64,000 nt of DNA from contig NZ_JAELVF020000001.1 in assembly GCF_018101125.2 (NCBI RefSeq), forward strand, positions 1,818,785-1,882,784, written 5' to 3'. Both the position numbers and the translations under genes were made by a program. Each line of letters opens with the position of its first letter. Positions within the stretch are counted from its first letter, which is position 1. The DNA comes from Streptomyces tardus. Its GTDB lineage: Bacteria; Actinomycetota; Actinomycetes; Streptomycetales; Streptomycetaceae. Below the pieces are notes generated by a model that saw only the letters and a program-made list of their open reading frames with translations, searched no databases and had not been told where the DNA came from. This document shows, piece by piece, positions 1 to 8,636 of the stretch.

Positions 1-2112
1 GTCGAGTCCACGCTTCGCTCCTGCTTCCACGTCGTCGACTTCGTCGAGCTCAGCGGGATCGTCACGCTCGCGCTGGCCGAGGGGCAGATCGCCGAGGCGA
101 TGCTGCGGGTGGTGGACTCCAGCGGCGCGGTGCGGCGCACGGTGCGCGCCCGCATCCGCCCGTACGGCGAGGAGACGGCCTCCTCGCCGTCGGCTCCGGC
201 GCCCTCCGGCCTGATCGGCACCCTCTCCCAGGTGCCAGACCCCTCGCAGGGCCAGACGCAGATCACCGGCGACTGGCGGCGCTCCCGGGAGGCATTCCTG
301 CTGGACGCGGGCCGGGCGCTGGCCGAGGCGCGGTCCACCAACGAGGTCCTCCGGGTGGCGGCCGGGCTCTCGATGCCCGGCTTCACCCCCTCGGGACTGG
401 CGGTGTTCGGGGTCGACGGCGACCGGCTGACCCTCGTCGGACTGCACGGCCACGGCCACGGGCCCGATCTGCCGATCACCGAGATCCCGCTCGACACCGC
501 CTATCCGGCCGCCGATGTGGTGCGCAACGGGCGGGCGGTCTATCTGAGCAGCCCGGAGGACTACCAGCGCCGCTACCCGCTGACCTGGCCGTTGGCCAAG
601 GCGTTCGGGCGCCGGGCCTGGGCGTTCCTGCCGCTGGTGGTGGCGGGGCACACCACCGGGGCGTGGATGGCGTCGTTCGAGCATCCGACCCCCTTCTCGC
701 CGGACGAGCGTGCGGTGCTCACCACGGTGGCGCGGATGCTCGCGCAGGCGCTGTCCCGGGCCTATCTGCACGAGAGCGAACGGGAGTTCACCGACGGTCT
801 GCAACGCACCATGCGACCGACCCGGCACCCCGACGTCAAGAACATGACGGTCGCCGGCCGGTACGTGCCGACCGGCGGCGGCCTGCAAGTGGGCGGCGAC
901 TGGTACGACGTCATCCCGCTCCCCTCGGGCCGGACCGCACTGGTCATCGGCGACGTGCAGGGCCACGACGTACGGGCGGCCGGGGTGATGTCCCAGCTGC
1001 GGATCGCGCTGCGGGCGTACGCCGCCGAGGGGCACCGGCCGGAGGCGGTGCTGGCCCGGGCCTCCCGCTTCCTGGCCGGGATGGCCTCCCCGGTCGAGCA
1101 GGGGCCGGAGGACGAACCCGCCGACGAGCGGTTCGCGACCTGCCTCTACATCGAGGCCGACCCGCTGCTCGGCACCCTGGACATCGCTCGCGCGGGCCAT
1201 CTCGACCCGGCTGTACGGCTGCCCGACGGCACGCTGCTGGTGCGGCCGACCGCTGGCGGGCTGCCGCTCGGCATCGCGTCGGGCGGTGACCGCCACTCGC
1301 CGGGCAACGGCGACTACCCCACGACCCGGCTGGTGCTCGAACCGGGCGAGACGCTGATGCTGTGCACCGACGGTCTGGTGGAGACCGGCGGGCACGATGT
1401 GGAGACCGGCTGGTCCCGCATCCGCGAGGTGTTCCGCGCGCAGGCCGCCGAGGGGTCCGGGCACGACGTCGGCCCGCCCGATCTGGAGGGCTTGGCCGAC
1501 GCCCTCGTACAGGCCGTGCACGGCCCGACCTCGCACCACAACCGGGGCCCGCTCGCCGACCGCAGGGAGGACGACATCGCCCTGCTGCTGGTGCGCCGGG
1601 ACGACGGCCGGGCCACCCCGCTCAGCGCGCGCCGTACGGTCCTCACCGTCTCCCAGGCGGACGCGGCGCGGGTCGCCGCGGCCCGGCACCAGCTCCAGGA
1701 GATGCTCTATGACTGGGCCGCCGGAGCCCACGACTCCCCCGGCGAGAGCGAGTTGATGCCCGGGGTGGAGGGCGCCGCGGATTCGGTGGGCGCCGCCGCG
1801 GCGAACGCCGTGGACGGGGCGGTGCTGATGCTCTCGGAGATGCTCACCAACGTCCTCGTGCACACCGACGGCGACGCGCTGATGGTCGCCGAGGTCACCG
1901 GGGAGCCGGGTACCCGGGTGCTGCGGGTGGAGGTCTCCGACCAGAGCGACGAGCTGCCGCACCGCCGCGATCCGGGCGAACTGGCGTCCTCCGGGCGGGG
2001 GTTGGTGTTGATGGACCTGCTCGCCGGCTCCTGGGGCGTCGATCCGCGCGGCGAGGGGAAGGTCATCTGGTTCGAGATGCGGGAGGACTCCCGGACACCG
2101 GTCTGGGAATGA
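1..2112 (+). CDS. SpoIIE-family PP2C protein phosphatase with GAF and HATPase domains (5' partial)
   Basis: The frame is open from base 1, so the start lies outside the window; 703 residues are visible. Residues 1-45 look like the end of a PAS-type sensor domain. A GAF domain covers roughly 100-260, a SpoIIE/PP2C phosphatase domain 275-530 (GGDWYDV and IGDVQGHD metal-binding motifs), and an anti-sigma-factor-like HATPase 550-698 (EMLTNVLVHT N-box, SGRGLVLMD G-box). Proteins of this layout dephosphorylate anti-anti-sigma factors while the kinase domain binds sigma or anti-sigma partners, so a role in stress or developmental signalling is inferred. No partner gene is visible downstream; the convergent pirin gene follows 74 bp later. 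Confidence 0.9.
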   Translation, partial: VESTLRSCFHVVDFVELSGIVTLALAEGQIAEAMLRVVDSSGAVRRTVRARIRPYGEETASSPSAPAPSGLIGTLSQVPDPSQGQTQITGDWRRSREAFLLDAGRALAEARSTNEVLRVAAGLSMPGFTPSGLAVFGVDGDRLTLVGLHGHGHGPDLPITEIPLDTAYPAADVVRNGRAVYLSSPEDYQRRYPLTWPLAKAFGRRAWAFLPLVVAGHTTGAWMASFEHPTPFSPDERAVLTTVARMLAQALSRAYLHESEREFTDGLQRTMRPTRHPDVKNMTVAGRYVPTGGGLQVGGDWYDVIPLPSGRTALVIGDVQGHDVRAAGVMSQLRIALRAYAAEGHRPEAVLARASRFLAGMASPVEQGPEDEPADERFATCLYIEADPLLGTLDIARAGHLDPAVRLPDGTLLVRPTAGGLPLGIASGGDRHSPGNGDYPTTRLVLEPGETLMLCTDGLVETGGHDVETGWSRIREVFRAQAAEGSGHDVGPPDLEGLADALVQAVHGPTSHHNRGPLADRREDDIALLLVRRDDGRATPLSARRTVLTVSQADAARVAAARHQLQEMLYDWAAGAHDSPGESELMPGVEGAADSVGAAAANAVDGAVLMLSEMLTNVLVHTDGDALMVAEVTGEPGTRVLRVEVSDQSDELPHRRDPGELASSGRGLVLMDLLAGSWGVDPRGEGKVIWFEMREDSRTPVWE

Positions 2113-2186
2113 CCGGCACCCGGGAGCCCGGAGTGCCTCGCGCGGCGCCGCCGGGCGTGCGCGCCGCCGACGGGTACGCGCCGCTG

Positions 2187-3143
2187 TCAGGCGCGGGTCG
2201 GCGGGATGCGGCCGAGTCGGCCGGCCTGGAAGTCCTCGAAGGCCTGCTGGAGTTCGGCACGGCTGTTCATGACGAACGGGCCGTAGTGGGCGACCGGTTC
2301 ACGGATCGGCCTGCCGCCGAGCAGGACGATCTCCAGGGCCTCCGTACGGGAGTCCTGGGTCGCGTCGGCGTGGAAGGTGAGGCTGTCGCCGTCGCCGAAC
2401 ACCGCCGTCCGGCCCGACTCGATCGGACGCCGGTCACGGCCGACGCCGCCGGTGCCGGCGAGCACGTAGGCGAGCCCGTTGAAGTCGGAACGCCAGGGCA
2501 GCGTGACCTCGGCGCCCGGGCTCACGGTCGCGTGGACCATGCTGATCGGGGTGTGGGTGATTCCCGGCCCCTGGTGCCCGTCCAGCTCGCCGGCGATCAC
2601 GCGCAGGAGCGCGCCTCCGTCCGGGGTGCTGAGCAGCTTGACCTCGCCGCCGCCGATGTCCTGGTAGCGGGGGCTCGTCATCTTGTCGGCGGCCGGGAGG
2701 TTGACCCAGAGCTGGAGGCCGTGGAACAGGCCGCCGGAGACGACCAGTTCCTCGGGCGGCGCCTCGATGTGCAGCAGCCCGGAACCGGCGGTCATCCACT
2801 GGGTGTCACCGCCGTTGATCGTCCCGCCGCCGCCCTCGGAGTCCTGGTGCACGAAGGTGCCGTCGATGAGGTAGGTGACGGTCTCGAAGCCGCGGTGCGG
2901 GTGCCAGGGCGTGCCCTTGGGCTCACCCGGCGCGTACTCCACCTCGCCCATCTGGTCCATCATGATGAACGGGTCCAGATAGCGGTTCTTGATCCCGGCG
3001 AACGCACGGCGAACCGGGAAACCCTCGCCCTCGAAGCCTCCCGGCGCGGTCGTCACCGTGAGCACGGGCCGATCGGTCACGTCTCCCACGGGTGCTGCGA
3101 CGCGGGGCAGGGCGAGCGGGTTGGGTGCGGTGATGGCGGGCAT
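2187..3143 (-). CDS. Pirin family protein
   Basis: A 318-residue bicupin of the pirin family. The N-terminal cupin carries the metal-binding pattern PWHPHRGFETVTYLIDG followed by HQD, and a GxGxxHxE-type segment (AGSGLLHIEAP). Bacterial pirins are cytoplasmic iron proteins, some with quercetin 2,3-dioxygenase activity and some that modulate metabolic enzymes; the substrate here cannot be told. An AAGGAGG ribosome site sits 7 bases before the ATG. An inverted repeat 33 bp upstream of the start suggests repression by a MarR- or HxlR-type regulator. Length is close to the usual 290-320. Confidence 0.9.
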   Translation of the reverse strand: MPAITAPNPLALPRVAAPVGDVTDRPVLTVTTAPGGFEGEGFPVRRAFAGIKNRYLDPFIMMDQMGEVEYAPGEPKGTPWHPHRGFETVTYLIDGTFVHQDSEGGGGTINGGDTQWMTAGSGLLHIEAPPEELVVSGGLFHGLQLWVNLPAADKMTSPRYQDIGGGEVKLLSTPDGGALLRVIAGELDGHQGPGITHTPISMVHATVSPGAEVTLPWRSDFNGLAYVLAGTGGVGRDRRPIESGRTAVFGDGDSLTFHADATQDSRTEALEIVLLGGRPIREPVAHYGPFVMNSRAELQQAFEDFQAGRLGRIPPTRA

Positions 3144-3175
3144 GTCTTCGCCTCCTTGGCTGCGGATTCCAGCTT

Positions 3176-3194
3176 AGTTGAAAACTGAACAACT
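3176..3194. promoter_or_regulatory. Inverted repeat in the pirin promoter region
   Basis: The 19-bp sequence AGTTGAAAACTGAACAACT has AGTTG/CAACT arms and is strikingly A/T-rich for this DNA. It begins 33 bp upstream of the pirin ATG, where it would overlap the promoter. The layout resembles operators of MarR or HxlR regulators that control redox-responsive pirin genes elsewhere; the regulator is not in this window. Confidence 0.45.
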
Positions 3195-3444
3195 GCAAGC
3201 CGTACATCCATTCCCCGACCGCCCGCGCCGCGAGCCGCGCCCCCGAGCCGCGCGCACCGGGAGAGAGCCCGGTGCCGCGGGTTCGAGCGAGGAGCCCGGA
3301 GAGGCGCGCCGTCCACCGGTCGACTACCGTCTGCTCCGAACGCAGCGCGGAGAGCGGGCAGTTCAGGCGCAGCCGGAGCAGTCGGCGCTCCCCGGGGGCC
3401 GAGCGCCCGCACATCTGCGCACCGGAACGAGATCAGGGGGACAC
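3195..3444. other. Intergenic region, no gene seen
   Basis: Divergent region between the pirin and the first small membrane-protein gene. It is GC-rich and low in complexity (repeated ccgcgagccgcgc-like runs). The open frame that runs through it into the next gene lacks a ribosome site and family-like sequence, so I treat it as non-coding promoter DNA. Confidence 0.4.
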
Positions 3445-3642
3445 ATGGAGGGACTGCTCACTCTCATCGGCATCATCGCCCTCGTCATGGCGATACTGCC
3501 GCGGGGTGCGATCGTGGCGATGAAGACCTGGCAGTTCAGCGACAAGGACGCCAACGAGCCGTCCGACGCCGCCATCGTGTTTCACCGCATCGGCTGCCTC
3601 ATCGGCGCCGTCGCCCTGTTTTTCGCCCTTGCCCAGGTGTGA
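3445..3642 (+). CDS. Small two-helix membrane protein, paralogue 1
   Basis: 65 residues with two predicted membrane helices (about 3-23 and 47-64) joined by a short polar loop containing W-Q-F and the segment KDANEPSDAA. The ATG follows a GGGGG ribosome site; an in-frame upstream extension is rejected because it has no ribosome site and no family resemblance. It is the first of three similar genes in a row on this strand. The family resembles actinobacterial DUF6199-type small membrane proteins, a label given from memory and untested. Function unknown. Confidence 0.7.
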   Translation: MEGLLTLIGIIALVMAILPRGAIVAMKTWQFSDKDANEPSDAAIVFHRIGCLIGAVALFFALAQV

Positions 3643-3688
3643 CCCGTACACACCCGCCACAGATCCACCGAACCGACAGGGGAGACAC

Positions 3689-3898
3689 ATGCTCGCGGTC
3701 ATCTTCTTCGTGATGGCCGGGCTGATGCTGGCCACGGCGGCACTGCCGCACGACAGGCTGTGGGCCCTGCGCTCCTGGCAGTACCGGGACCCCGAGGCAC
3801 ACCGCCCCTCGCCGGCCGCCTTCCGCAGCCAGAAGAACCTCTGCCTGCTGGCCGGCCTGATCTGCGTCGGACTGGGGATCTACTCCCTCTTCAACTGA
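3689..3898 (+). CDS. Small two-helix membrane protein, paralogue 2
   Basis: 69 residues, two membrane helices (about 1-20 and 49-68) and the same central signature as its neighbours, here SWQYRDPEAHRPSPAA. It starts at the ATG after CAGGGGAGACAC, a good ribosome site, 46 bp downstream of paralogue 1. Conserved features of the trio are a Trp-Gln-aromatic motif, an acidic/Asn pair and P-S-x-A-A. Function unknown; tandem duplication is the simplest origin. Confidence 0.7.
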   Translation: MLAVIFFVMAGLMLATAALPHDRLWALRSWQYRDPEAHRPSPAAFRSQKNLCLLAGLICVGLGIYSLFN

Positions 3899-4045
3899 GC
3901 CCGAAACAGCCACAGTTGACAGTGCGCGACGGAACCATCACCCAGCAACCAGCGTCCACTCACACCGCGGGACGAACATCCGGGACGCCCCGCGCTGCAC
4001 CCCAGCGCCGCACGACCACGAACCGGACTTCAACAAGGGGGAAAA

Positions 4046-4255
4046 ATGCTGGCGATCGTATTCTTCGGCCTGGCCGTGCTCTTGTTCAGCCTGGCAGCAC
4101 GCCCGGCGGAGAAGATCGCACAGACGCTCACCTGGCAGTACCGGAACCGGGAGGCCAACGAGCCCTCGGACGCCGCGATCCTGGCGAACCGGACCCAGTT
4201 GGCGATAGGCGGCATCGGCGCGACCGTGGCAGGGGTGGTGAGCCTGCTCCGCTAG
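4046..4255 (+). CDS. Small two-helix membrane protein, paralogue 3
   Basis: 69 residues, two membrane helices (about 1-18 and 50-67), central signature TWQYRNREANEPSDAA nearly matching paralogue 1. The start follows CAAGGGGGAAAA. It lies 147 bp after paralogue 2, so it may have its own promoter. It converges on the SseB-like gene 28 bp away. Function unknown. Confidence 0.7.
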   Translation: MLAIVFFGLAVLLFSLAARPAEKIAQTLTWQYRNREANEPSDAAILANRTQLAIGGIGATVAGVVSLLR

Positions 4256-4283
4256 CGCACTGCGCGCGCAACCCGCCGGATCG

Positions 4284-4877
4284 TCAGCCGTACATCCGGT
4301 GCATGGCGAAGTCGACCATCTCCGTCACGGCCTTGGCGTCGAAGACGACGCGGTGGTCGCCCTCTATGTCGAGGACGAAGCCGTAGCCCGAGGGCAGCAG
4401 GTCGAGCACCTCGGCGCCGGTGATGACGAAGTACCGCGACTCCTTGCCCGCGTACGCCCGCAGCTCCTTGAGCGTGCTGAACATCGGGATCACCGGCTGC
4501 TGGGTGCTGTGCAGCGCCAGGAAGCCCGGGGTGTCGCCCCGCGGACAGTAGACGCGGGAGTTGTGGAAGATGCCCTGGAAGTCCTCCGGCGACATGGTGC
4601 CGGTGGCGAAGGCGCGCACGCCCTCACCGAGAGAGGGCGGCGACGGCTCGGGGTAGAGCGGCTGCTGCTGACCGTAGCCGGACGGGTCGGGCGGGGCCTG
4701 GTGCTGGCCGTGCTGCCCGTGCTGCCCGTGCTGTCCGTGCGGCTGGTGCGGCACGTACTGACCGTGCTGCGCGTGCTGCGCTTGTTGCGCTTGTTGCGCG
4801 TGCGACCCGTGTGGCGCGTGCTGCCCGTGGCCCCCGGAGTGGTGGCCCGCGCTCGCGGTCTGGTCGTAGCCGTACAT
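4284..4877 (-). CDS. SseB-family protein with His/Gly/Gln-rich N-terminus
   Basis: 197 residues. The N-terminal 75 residues are a low-complexity tract of repeated H-G-Q and H-A-Q triplets after MYGYDQTAS; the C-terminal 115 residues match the SseB-like fold ([38 protein letters not shown]). Actinobacterial SseB-like proteins are cytoplasmic and of unknown role. I start at the ATG giving MYGYD because it has an upstream GGGGC stretch; a 25-residue upstream extension has no such support. The His-rich tract could bind metal, which is inference only. Confidence 0.75.
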   Translation of the reverse strand: MYGYDQTASAGHHSGGHGQHAPHGSHAQQAQQAQHAQHGQYVPHQPHGQHGQHGQHGQHQAPPDPSGYGQQQPLYPEPSPPSLGEGVRAFATGTMSPEDFQGIFHNSRVYCPRGDTPGFLALHSTQQPVIPMFSTLKELRAYAGKESRYFVITGAEVLDLLPSGYGFVLDIEGDHRVVFDAKAVTEMVDFAMHRMYG

Positions 4878-5088
4878 GCGCCCCAGGTTACGCGGCGCGG
4901 GGTGCCCGAGGGGCGGGAGGAGGGCGATCGACCGCGTTACCAGAGGTAACAAACCGAAAACGAGCCAGCTCCGTCACACTGACGGCGTTTGGGGTTGCTT
5001 CTTATTACCGACGGGTAGCACTATGGGCGCTACTACCTGGTACGCATCGGAGGAGCACTCCCTCCCCGTCATTACGGAGCCTGTCGCC

Positions 5089-6915
5089 ATGGGCCACTAC
5101 AAGTCGAATCTTCGGGACATCGAGTTCAACCTGTTCGAGGTCCTCGGTCGCGAGTCGGTGTACGGCACAGGGCCGTTCGCGGAGATGGACGTCGAGACCG
5201 CCAAGAGCGTGCTCTCCGAGATCGCCCGCCTCTCCGAGAACGAGCTGGCCGCCTCCTTCGAGGACGCCGACCGCAACCCGCCGGTCTTCGACCCCGAGAC
5301 CAACACCGCCCCGGTACCCGCCTCGTTCAGGAAGAGCTACCAGGCGTTCATGGACGCCGAGTGGTGGCGCCTGGGCATCCCGGAGGAGATCGGCGGCACC
5401 GCCTCGCCGCGCTCCCTGCTCTGGGGCTTCGCCGAGACCATCCTGGGCGCCAACCCCGCGATCTGGATGTACTCCTCCGGCCCGGCCTTCGCCGGCATCG
5501 TCTTCGACGAGGGCACCGAGGAGCAGCAGAAGTGGGCCAAGCTCATGGTGGACAAGCAGTGGGGCTCCACCATGGTGCTGACCGAGCCGGACGCCGGTTC
5601 CGACGTCGGCGCCGGCCGCACCAAGGCCGTTCAGCAGGCCGACGGCTCCTGGCACATCGAGGGCGTCAAGCGCTTCATCACCTCGGGCGAGCACGACATG
5701 TCCGAGAACATCGTCCACTACGTGCTCGCCCGCCCCGAGGGCCACGGCCCGGGCACCAAGGGCCTGTCGCTGTTCATCGTCCCGAAGTACGAGTTCGACT
5801 TCGAGACCGGTGAGCTGGGCGAGCGCAACGGCGTCTACGCCACCAACGTCGAGCACAAGATGGGCCTGAAGGCCTCCAACACCTGCGAGATGACCTTCGG
5901 CGACCGCCACCCGGCCAAGGGCTGGCTGCTCGGCGAGAAGCACGACGGCATCCGCCAGATGTTCAAGATCATCGAGTTCGCCCGGATGATGGTCGGCACA
6001 AAGGCCATCGCCACCCTCTCCACCGGCTACCTCAACGCGCTGGAGTACGCCAAGGAGCGCGTCCAGGGCGCCGACCTGGCCAAGTTCACCGACAAGACCG
6101 CGCCGCGCGTCAGCATCACGCACCACCCGGACGTGCGCCGCTCGCTGATGACGCAGAAGGCGTACGCCGAGGGCATGCGCGCCCTCGTCCTCTACACCGC
6201 CTCCGTCCAGGACACCATCCTGGTCAAGGAGCACGCGGGCGAGGACGCCTCCGCCGAGGAGCGGCTGAACGACCTGCTGCTGCCGATCGTCAAGGGCTAC
6301 GGCTCGGAGCGCTCCTACGAGCAGCTGGCCCAGTCCCTCCAGACCTTCGGCGGCTCCGGGTACCTCCAGGAGTACCCGATCGAGCAGTACATCCGGGACG
6401 CCAAGATCGACACCCTCTACGAGGGCACAACGGCGATCCAGGGCCAGGACTTCTTCTTCCGCAAGGTCGTCCGCGACCAGGGCCAGGCGCTGACCGCGCT
6501 GTCCGAGGAGATCAAGAAGTTCCTCGCCGAGGCCAGGGGCGGCGAGGAACTGGCCCCGGCGCGCGAGCAGTTGGCGAAGTCGGCGGTGGACCTGGAGGCG
6601 ATCGTCGGCACCATGCTGACCGACCTCGCGGCCACCGAGAAGGACGTCAAGTCCATCTACAAGGTCGGTCTGAACACGACCCGCTTCCTGCTCGCCTCCG
6701 GCGACGTCGTCATCGCCTACCTGCTGCTGCGCGGTGCCGCCGTGGCGGCCGAGAAGCTGGCCGGCGCCTCCGCCAAGGACAAGGCGTTCTACCAGGGCAA
6801 GATCGCGGCTGCGAAGTTCTTCGTGACCAACGTCCTGCCGAACGTCGCCGTCCAGCGTGAGCTGGCCGAGGGCATCGACCTGTCGGTCATGGAGCTGGAC
6901 GAGGCCGCGTTCTGA
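5089..6915 (+). CDS. Acyl-CoA dehydrogenase (FadE type)
   Basis: 608 residues, the long actinobacterial acyl-CoA dehydrogenase type with N-terminal helical (about 1-160), middle beta ([14 protein letters not shown], 160-290) and C-terminal helical domains. The catalytic glutamate is expected in [14 protein letters not shown], preceded by the signature [17 protein letters not shown]. It oxidises acyl-CoA to enoyl-CoA using FAD in fatty-acid breakdown; chain length cannot be read. The ATG giving [10 protein letters not shown] is chosen because GGAG lies 9 bases upstream and it matches the family's usual start; two earlier in-frame starts exist. A strong hairpin follows the stop. Confidence 0.92.
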   Translation: MGHYKSNLRDIEFNLFEVLGRESVYGTGPFAEMDVETAKSVLSEIARLSENELAASFEDADRNPPVFDPETNTAPVPASFRKSYQAFMDAEWWRLGIPEEIGGTASPRSLLWGFAETILGANPAIWMYSSGPAFAGIVFDEGTEEQQKWAKLMVDKQWGSTMVLTEPDAGSDVGAGRTKAVQQADGSWHIEGVKRFITSGEHDMSENIVHYVLARPEGHGPGTKGLSLFIVPKYEFDFETGELGERNGVYATNVEHKMGLKASNTCEMTFGDRHPAKGWLLGEKHDGIRQMFKIIEFARMMVGTKAIATLSTGYLNALEYAKERVQGADLAKFTDKTAPRVSITHHPDVRRSLMTQKAYAEGMRALVLYTASVQDTILVKEHAGEDASAEERLNDLLLPIVKGYGSERSYEQLAQSLQTFGGSGYLQEYPIEQYIRDAKIDTLYEGTTAIQGQDFFFRKVVRDQGQALTALSEEIKKFLAEARGGEELAPAREQLAKSAVDLEAIVGTMLTDLAATEKDVKSIYKVGLNTTRFLLASGDVVIAYLLLRGAAVAAEKLAGASAKDKAFYQGKIAAAKFFVTNVLPNVAVQRELAEGIDLSVMELDEAAF

Positions 6916-6985
6916 TCGGTCCGACACCGGCCGGTTCGCGCGGGCGCTGAGGCGCGGGCGCGACGGCCGAGCGGTACACGCAAGG

Positions 6986-7027
6986 GTCAGGGGCCCGCTT
7001 CCCGGTCGGGGGAGGCGGGCCCCTGAC
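6986..7027. terminator. Hairpin after acyl-CoA dehydrogenase gene
   Basis: Perfect 13-bp stem (gtcaggggcccgc / gcgggcccctgac) with a 16-base loop, 70 bp after the stop codon. There is no T-tract, as is usual for Streptomyces terminators. Confidence 0.75.
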
Positions 7028-7146
7028 GCGTTCCGGTACGGGCTTCGGCCGGCTCGGGACGGCGGGGCGAGTGCGTGGGCGGGGCGCGCGGGCGGGGCGC
7101 GCGTTAATCGCTGTCTGTCGCGGGCGGCTTGGCACAGACTCGGTGC

Positions 7147-7764
7147 ATGGCTGACATGGGTGCGTTCCGGCGGGCTGTCGCGGTGTGGGCGGCCGGTGGC
7201 CCGGGAGAAGAGGCCGGTGAACTGGCCGCGCGGCTGCCGGTTGACGGCGCGGTGCTGCTGGAGGGCCCCAGCGACGTCGCCGCGGTGGAGGCGCTGGCCT
7301 CCCGACGCGGACGGGACCCGGCCGACGAAGGGGTCTGCGTGCTGTCGATGGGCGGGGCGATGAGCGTCGGCAAATACACCTCGCTGCTCGGTCCGCCCGG
7401 ACTCGGGCTGCGGCTCACCGGTCTGTGCGACGAGCGGGAGCGCGACTTCTACGCCCGCGGCTGGGAGCGGGCCGGCGTGGTCGGCCAGGAGTTCTTCGTC
7501 TGCGCCGCCGACCTGGAGGACGAGTTGATCCGGGCGCTGGGCGTCGAGCGCGTACGCGAACTGGTCGAGGAGCAGGGCGATCTGCGGGCGCTGGACACCT
7601 TCGTCCGCCAGCCGGCCCAGCGCGGGCGGTCGGCGGGGCAGCAGCTGCGACGGTTCCTCGGCACGAAGAAGGGACGCAAGATCCACTACGGCCGGGTTCT
7701 CGTGGAGGCGCTGTCCCCGGACGAAGTGCCCGACCCGCTGGACGCACTGCTGGCCGCTCTCTGA
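7147..7764 (+). CDS. TOPRIM-domain protein (OLD-like nucleotidyl transferase/hydrolase)
   Basis: 205 residues. The TOPRIM signature is visible: LLEGPSDVAAVEAL supplies the catalytic Glu and LTGLCDERERDFY the acidic metal-binding pair, as in the C-terminal domain of OLD-family nucleases. There is no ATPase domain; stand-alone TOPRIM proteins of this size are common in Streptomyces, role unknown but presumably nucleic-acid cleavage or transfer. The ATG at 7147 is chosen though its ribosome site is weak. Two internal pieces (7285-7415 and 7627-7713) are repeated exactly just downstream in rearranged order. Confidence 0.75.
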   Translation: MADMGAFRRAVAVWAAGGPGEEAGELAARLPVDGAVLLEGPSDVAAVEALASRRGRDPADEGVCVLSMGGAMSVGKYTSLLGPPGLGLRLTGLCDERERDFYARGWERAGVVGQEFFVCAADLEDELIRALGVERVRELVEEQGDLRALDTFVRQPAQRGRSAGQQLRRFLGTKKGRKIHYGRVLVEALSPDEVPDPLDALLAAL

Positions 7765-7782
7765 GCCGGACGACGCGCGGCC

Positions 7783-7988
7783 CGGTCGGCGGGGCAGCAG
7801 CTGCGACGGTTCCTCGGCACGAAGAAGGGACGCAAGATCCACTACGGCCGGGTTCTCGTGGAGGCGCTGGCCTCCCGACGCGGACGGGACCCGGCCGACG
7901 AAGGGGTCTGCGTGCTGTCGATGGGCGGGGCGATGAGCGTCGGCAAATACACCTCGCTGCTCGGTCCGCCCGGACTCGGGCTGCGGCT
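7783..7988 (+). repeat. Shuffled direct copies of two TOPRIM-gene segments
   Basis: Bases 7783-7869 are identical to 7627-7713 (87 bp), and 7858-7988 are identical to 7285-7415 (131 bp). The two copies share a 12-bp overlap, GTGGAGGCGCTG, present at both source sites, so the switch used microhomology. The order is reversed relative to the gene: the more 3' segment comes first. The reading frames through here are chimeric and I do not annotate a protein. Only 18 bases (7765-7782) separate the stop codon from the first copy. Confidence 0.95.
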
Positions 7989-8636
7989 TGACCCGCAGGT
8001 TGGGGGAGTCGGTGTGCGCGCCGACGATACGGAACGGGGTCGTCGGCGACGCCCCCTCGGGCACGTACCAGGCGATCAGCGCGCCGCCGCGCAGCACGTA
8101 CCTGCCGCCGGCCGCCGCGTCCCACTCGTCCGTCTCGGCGACCTGGCTGAACCCCGCCTTCTCCAGCCGCTCGGCGGCGTTCGCCACCGCGTGGTACGGC
8201 GTCGGAGAAGCCGCGAGGTAACCCATGAGGTCATCGGTGAGGCCACGGTCGAAGCGTGGGGCTGAAGGCTGCATGAGGACCAGCATACGAACGTCCGCTC
8301 GTGCCGTACGGCACGAGCGGACGTTCGTATGCTGGTCCTCATGCAGCCTTCAGCCCCACGCTTCGACCGTGGCCTCACCGATGACCTCATGGGTTACCTC
8401 GCGGCTTCTCCGACGCCGTACCACGCGGTGGCGAACGCCGCCGAGCGGCTGGAGAAGGCGGGGTTCAGCCAGGTCGCCGAGACGGACGAGTGGGACGCGG
8501 CGGCCGGCGGCAGGTACGTGCTGCGCGGCGGCGCGCTGATCGCCTGGTACGTGCCCGAGGGGGCGTCGCCGACGACCCCGTTCCGTATCGTCGGCGCGCA
8601 CACCGACTCCCCCAACCTGCGGGTCAAGCCGCAGCC
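7979..8636. repeat. 658-bp perfect palindrome across the aminopeptidase start
   Basis: Bases 7979-8307 are the exact reverse complement of 8308-8636, with no spacer; the centre is GTGCCGT|ACGGCAC. The right arm is the promoter and first 296 bases of the aminopeptidase gene, so the left arm is an inverted copy of it. The left end overlaps the preceding direct copy by 10 bp (GGCTGCGGCT), a shared microhomology. Perfect spacerless palindromes this long are usually unstable in bacteria, so an assembly or amplification artefact is a real alternative to a genuine rearrangement. Confidence 0.95.

Noticed and set aside
3178..3444. Longer N-terminus for the first small membrane protein
   Set aside because: No ribosome site, low-complexity Arg/Pro sequence, and the paralogues start at the shorter position.
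4680..4860. Short tandem repeats as a possible CRISPR or recombination site
   Set aside because: They are codon repeats for His-Gly-Gln in the SseB-like protein.
7858..8265. 135-codon frame across the copied segments
   Set aside because: It joins a TOPRIM fragment to the antisense of the aminopeptidase start; a product of the rearrangement.
5005..8286. Very long minus-strand open frame (over 1000 codons) opposite the acyl-CoA dehydrogenase and TOPRIM genes
   Set aside because: Amino-acid composition is that of an antisense shadow of GC-biased codons; no domain, and it runs through the rearranged repeats.
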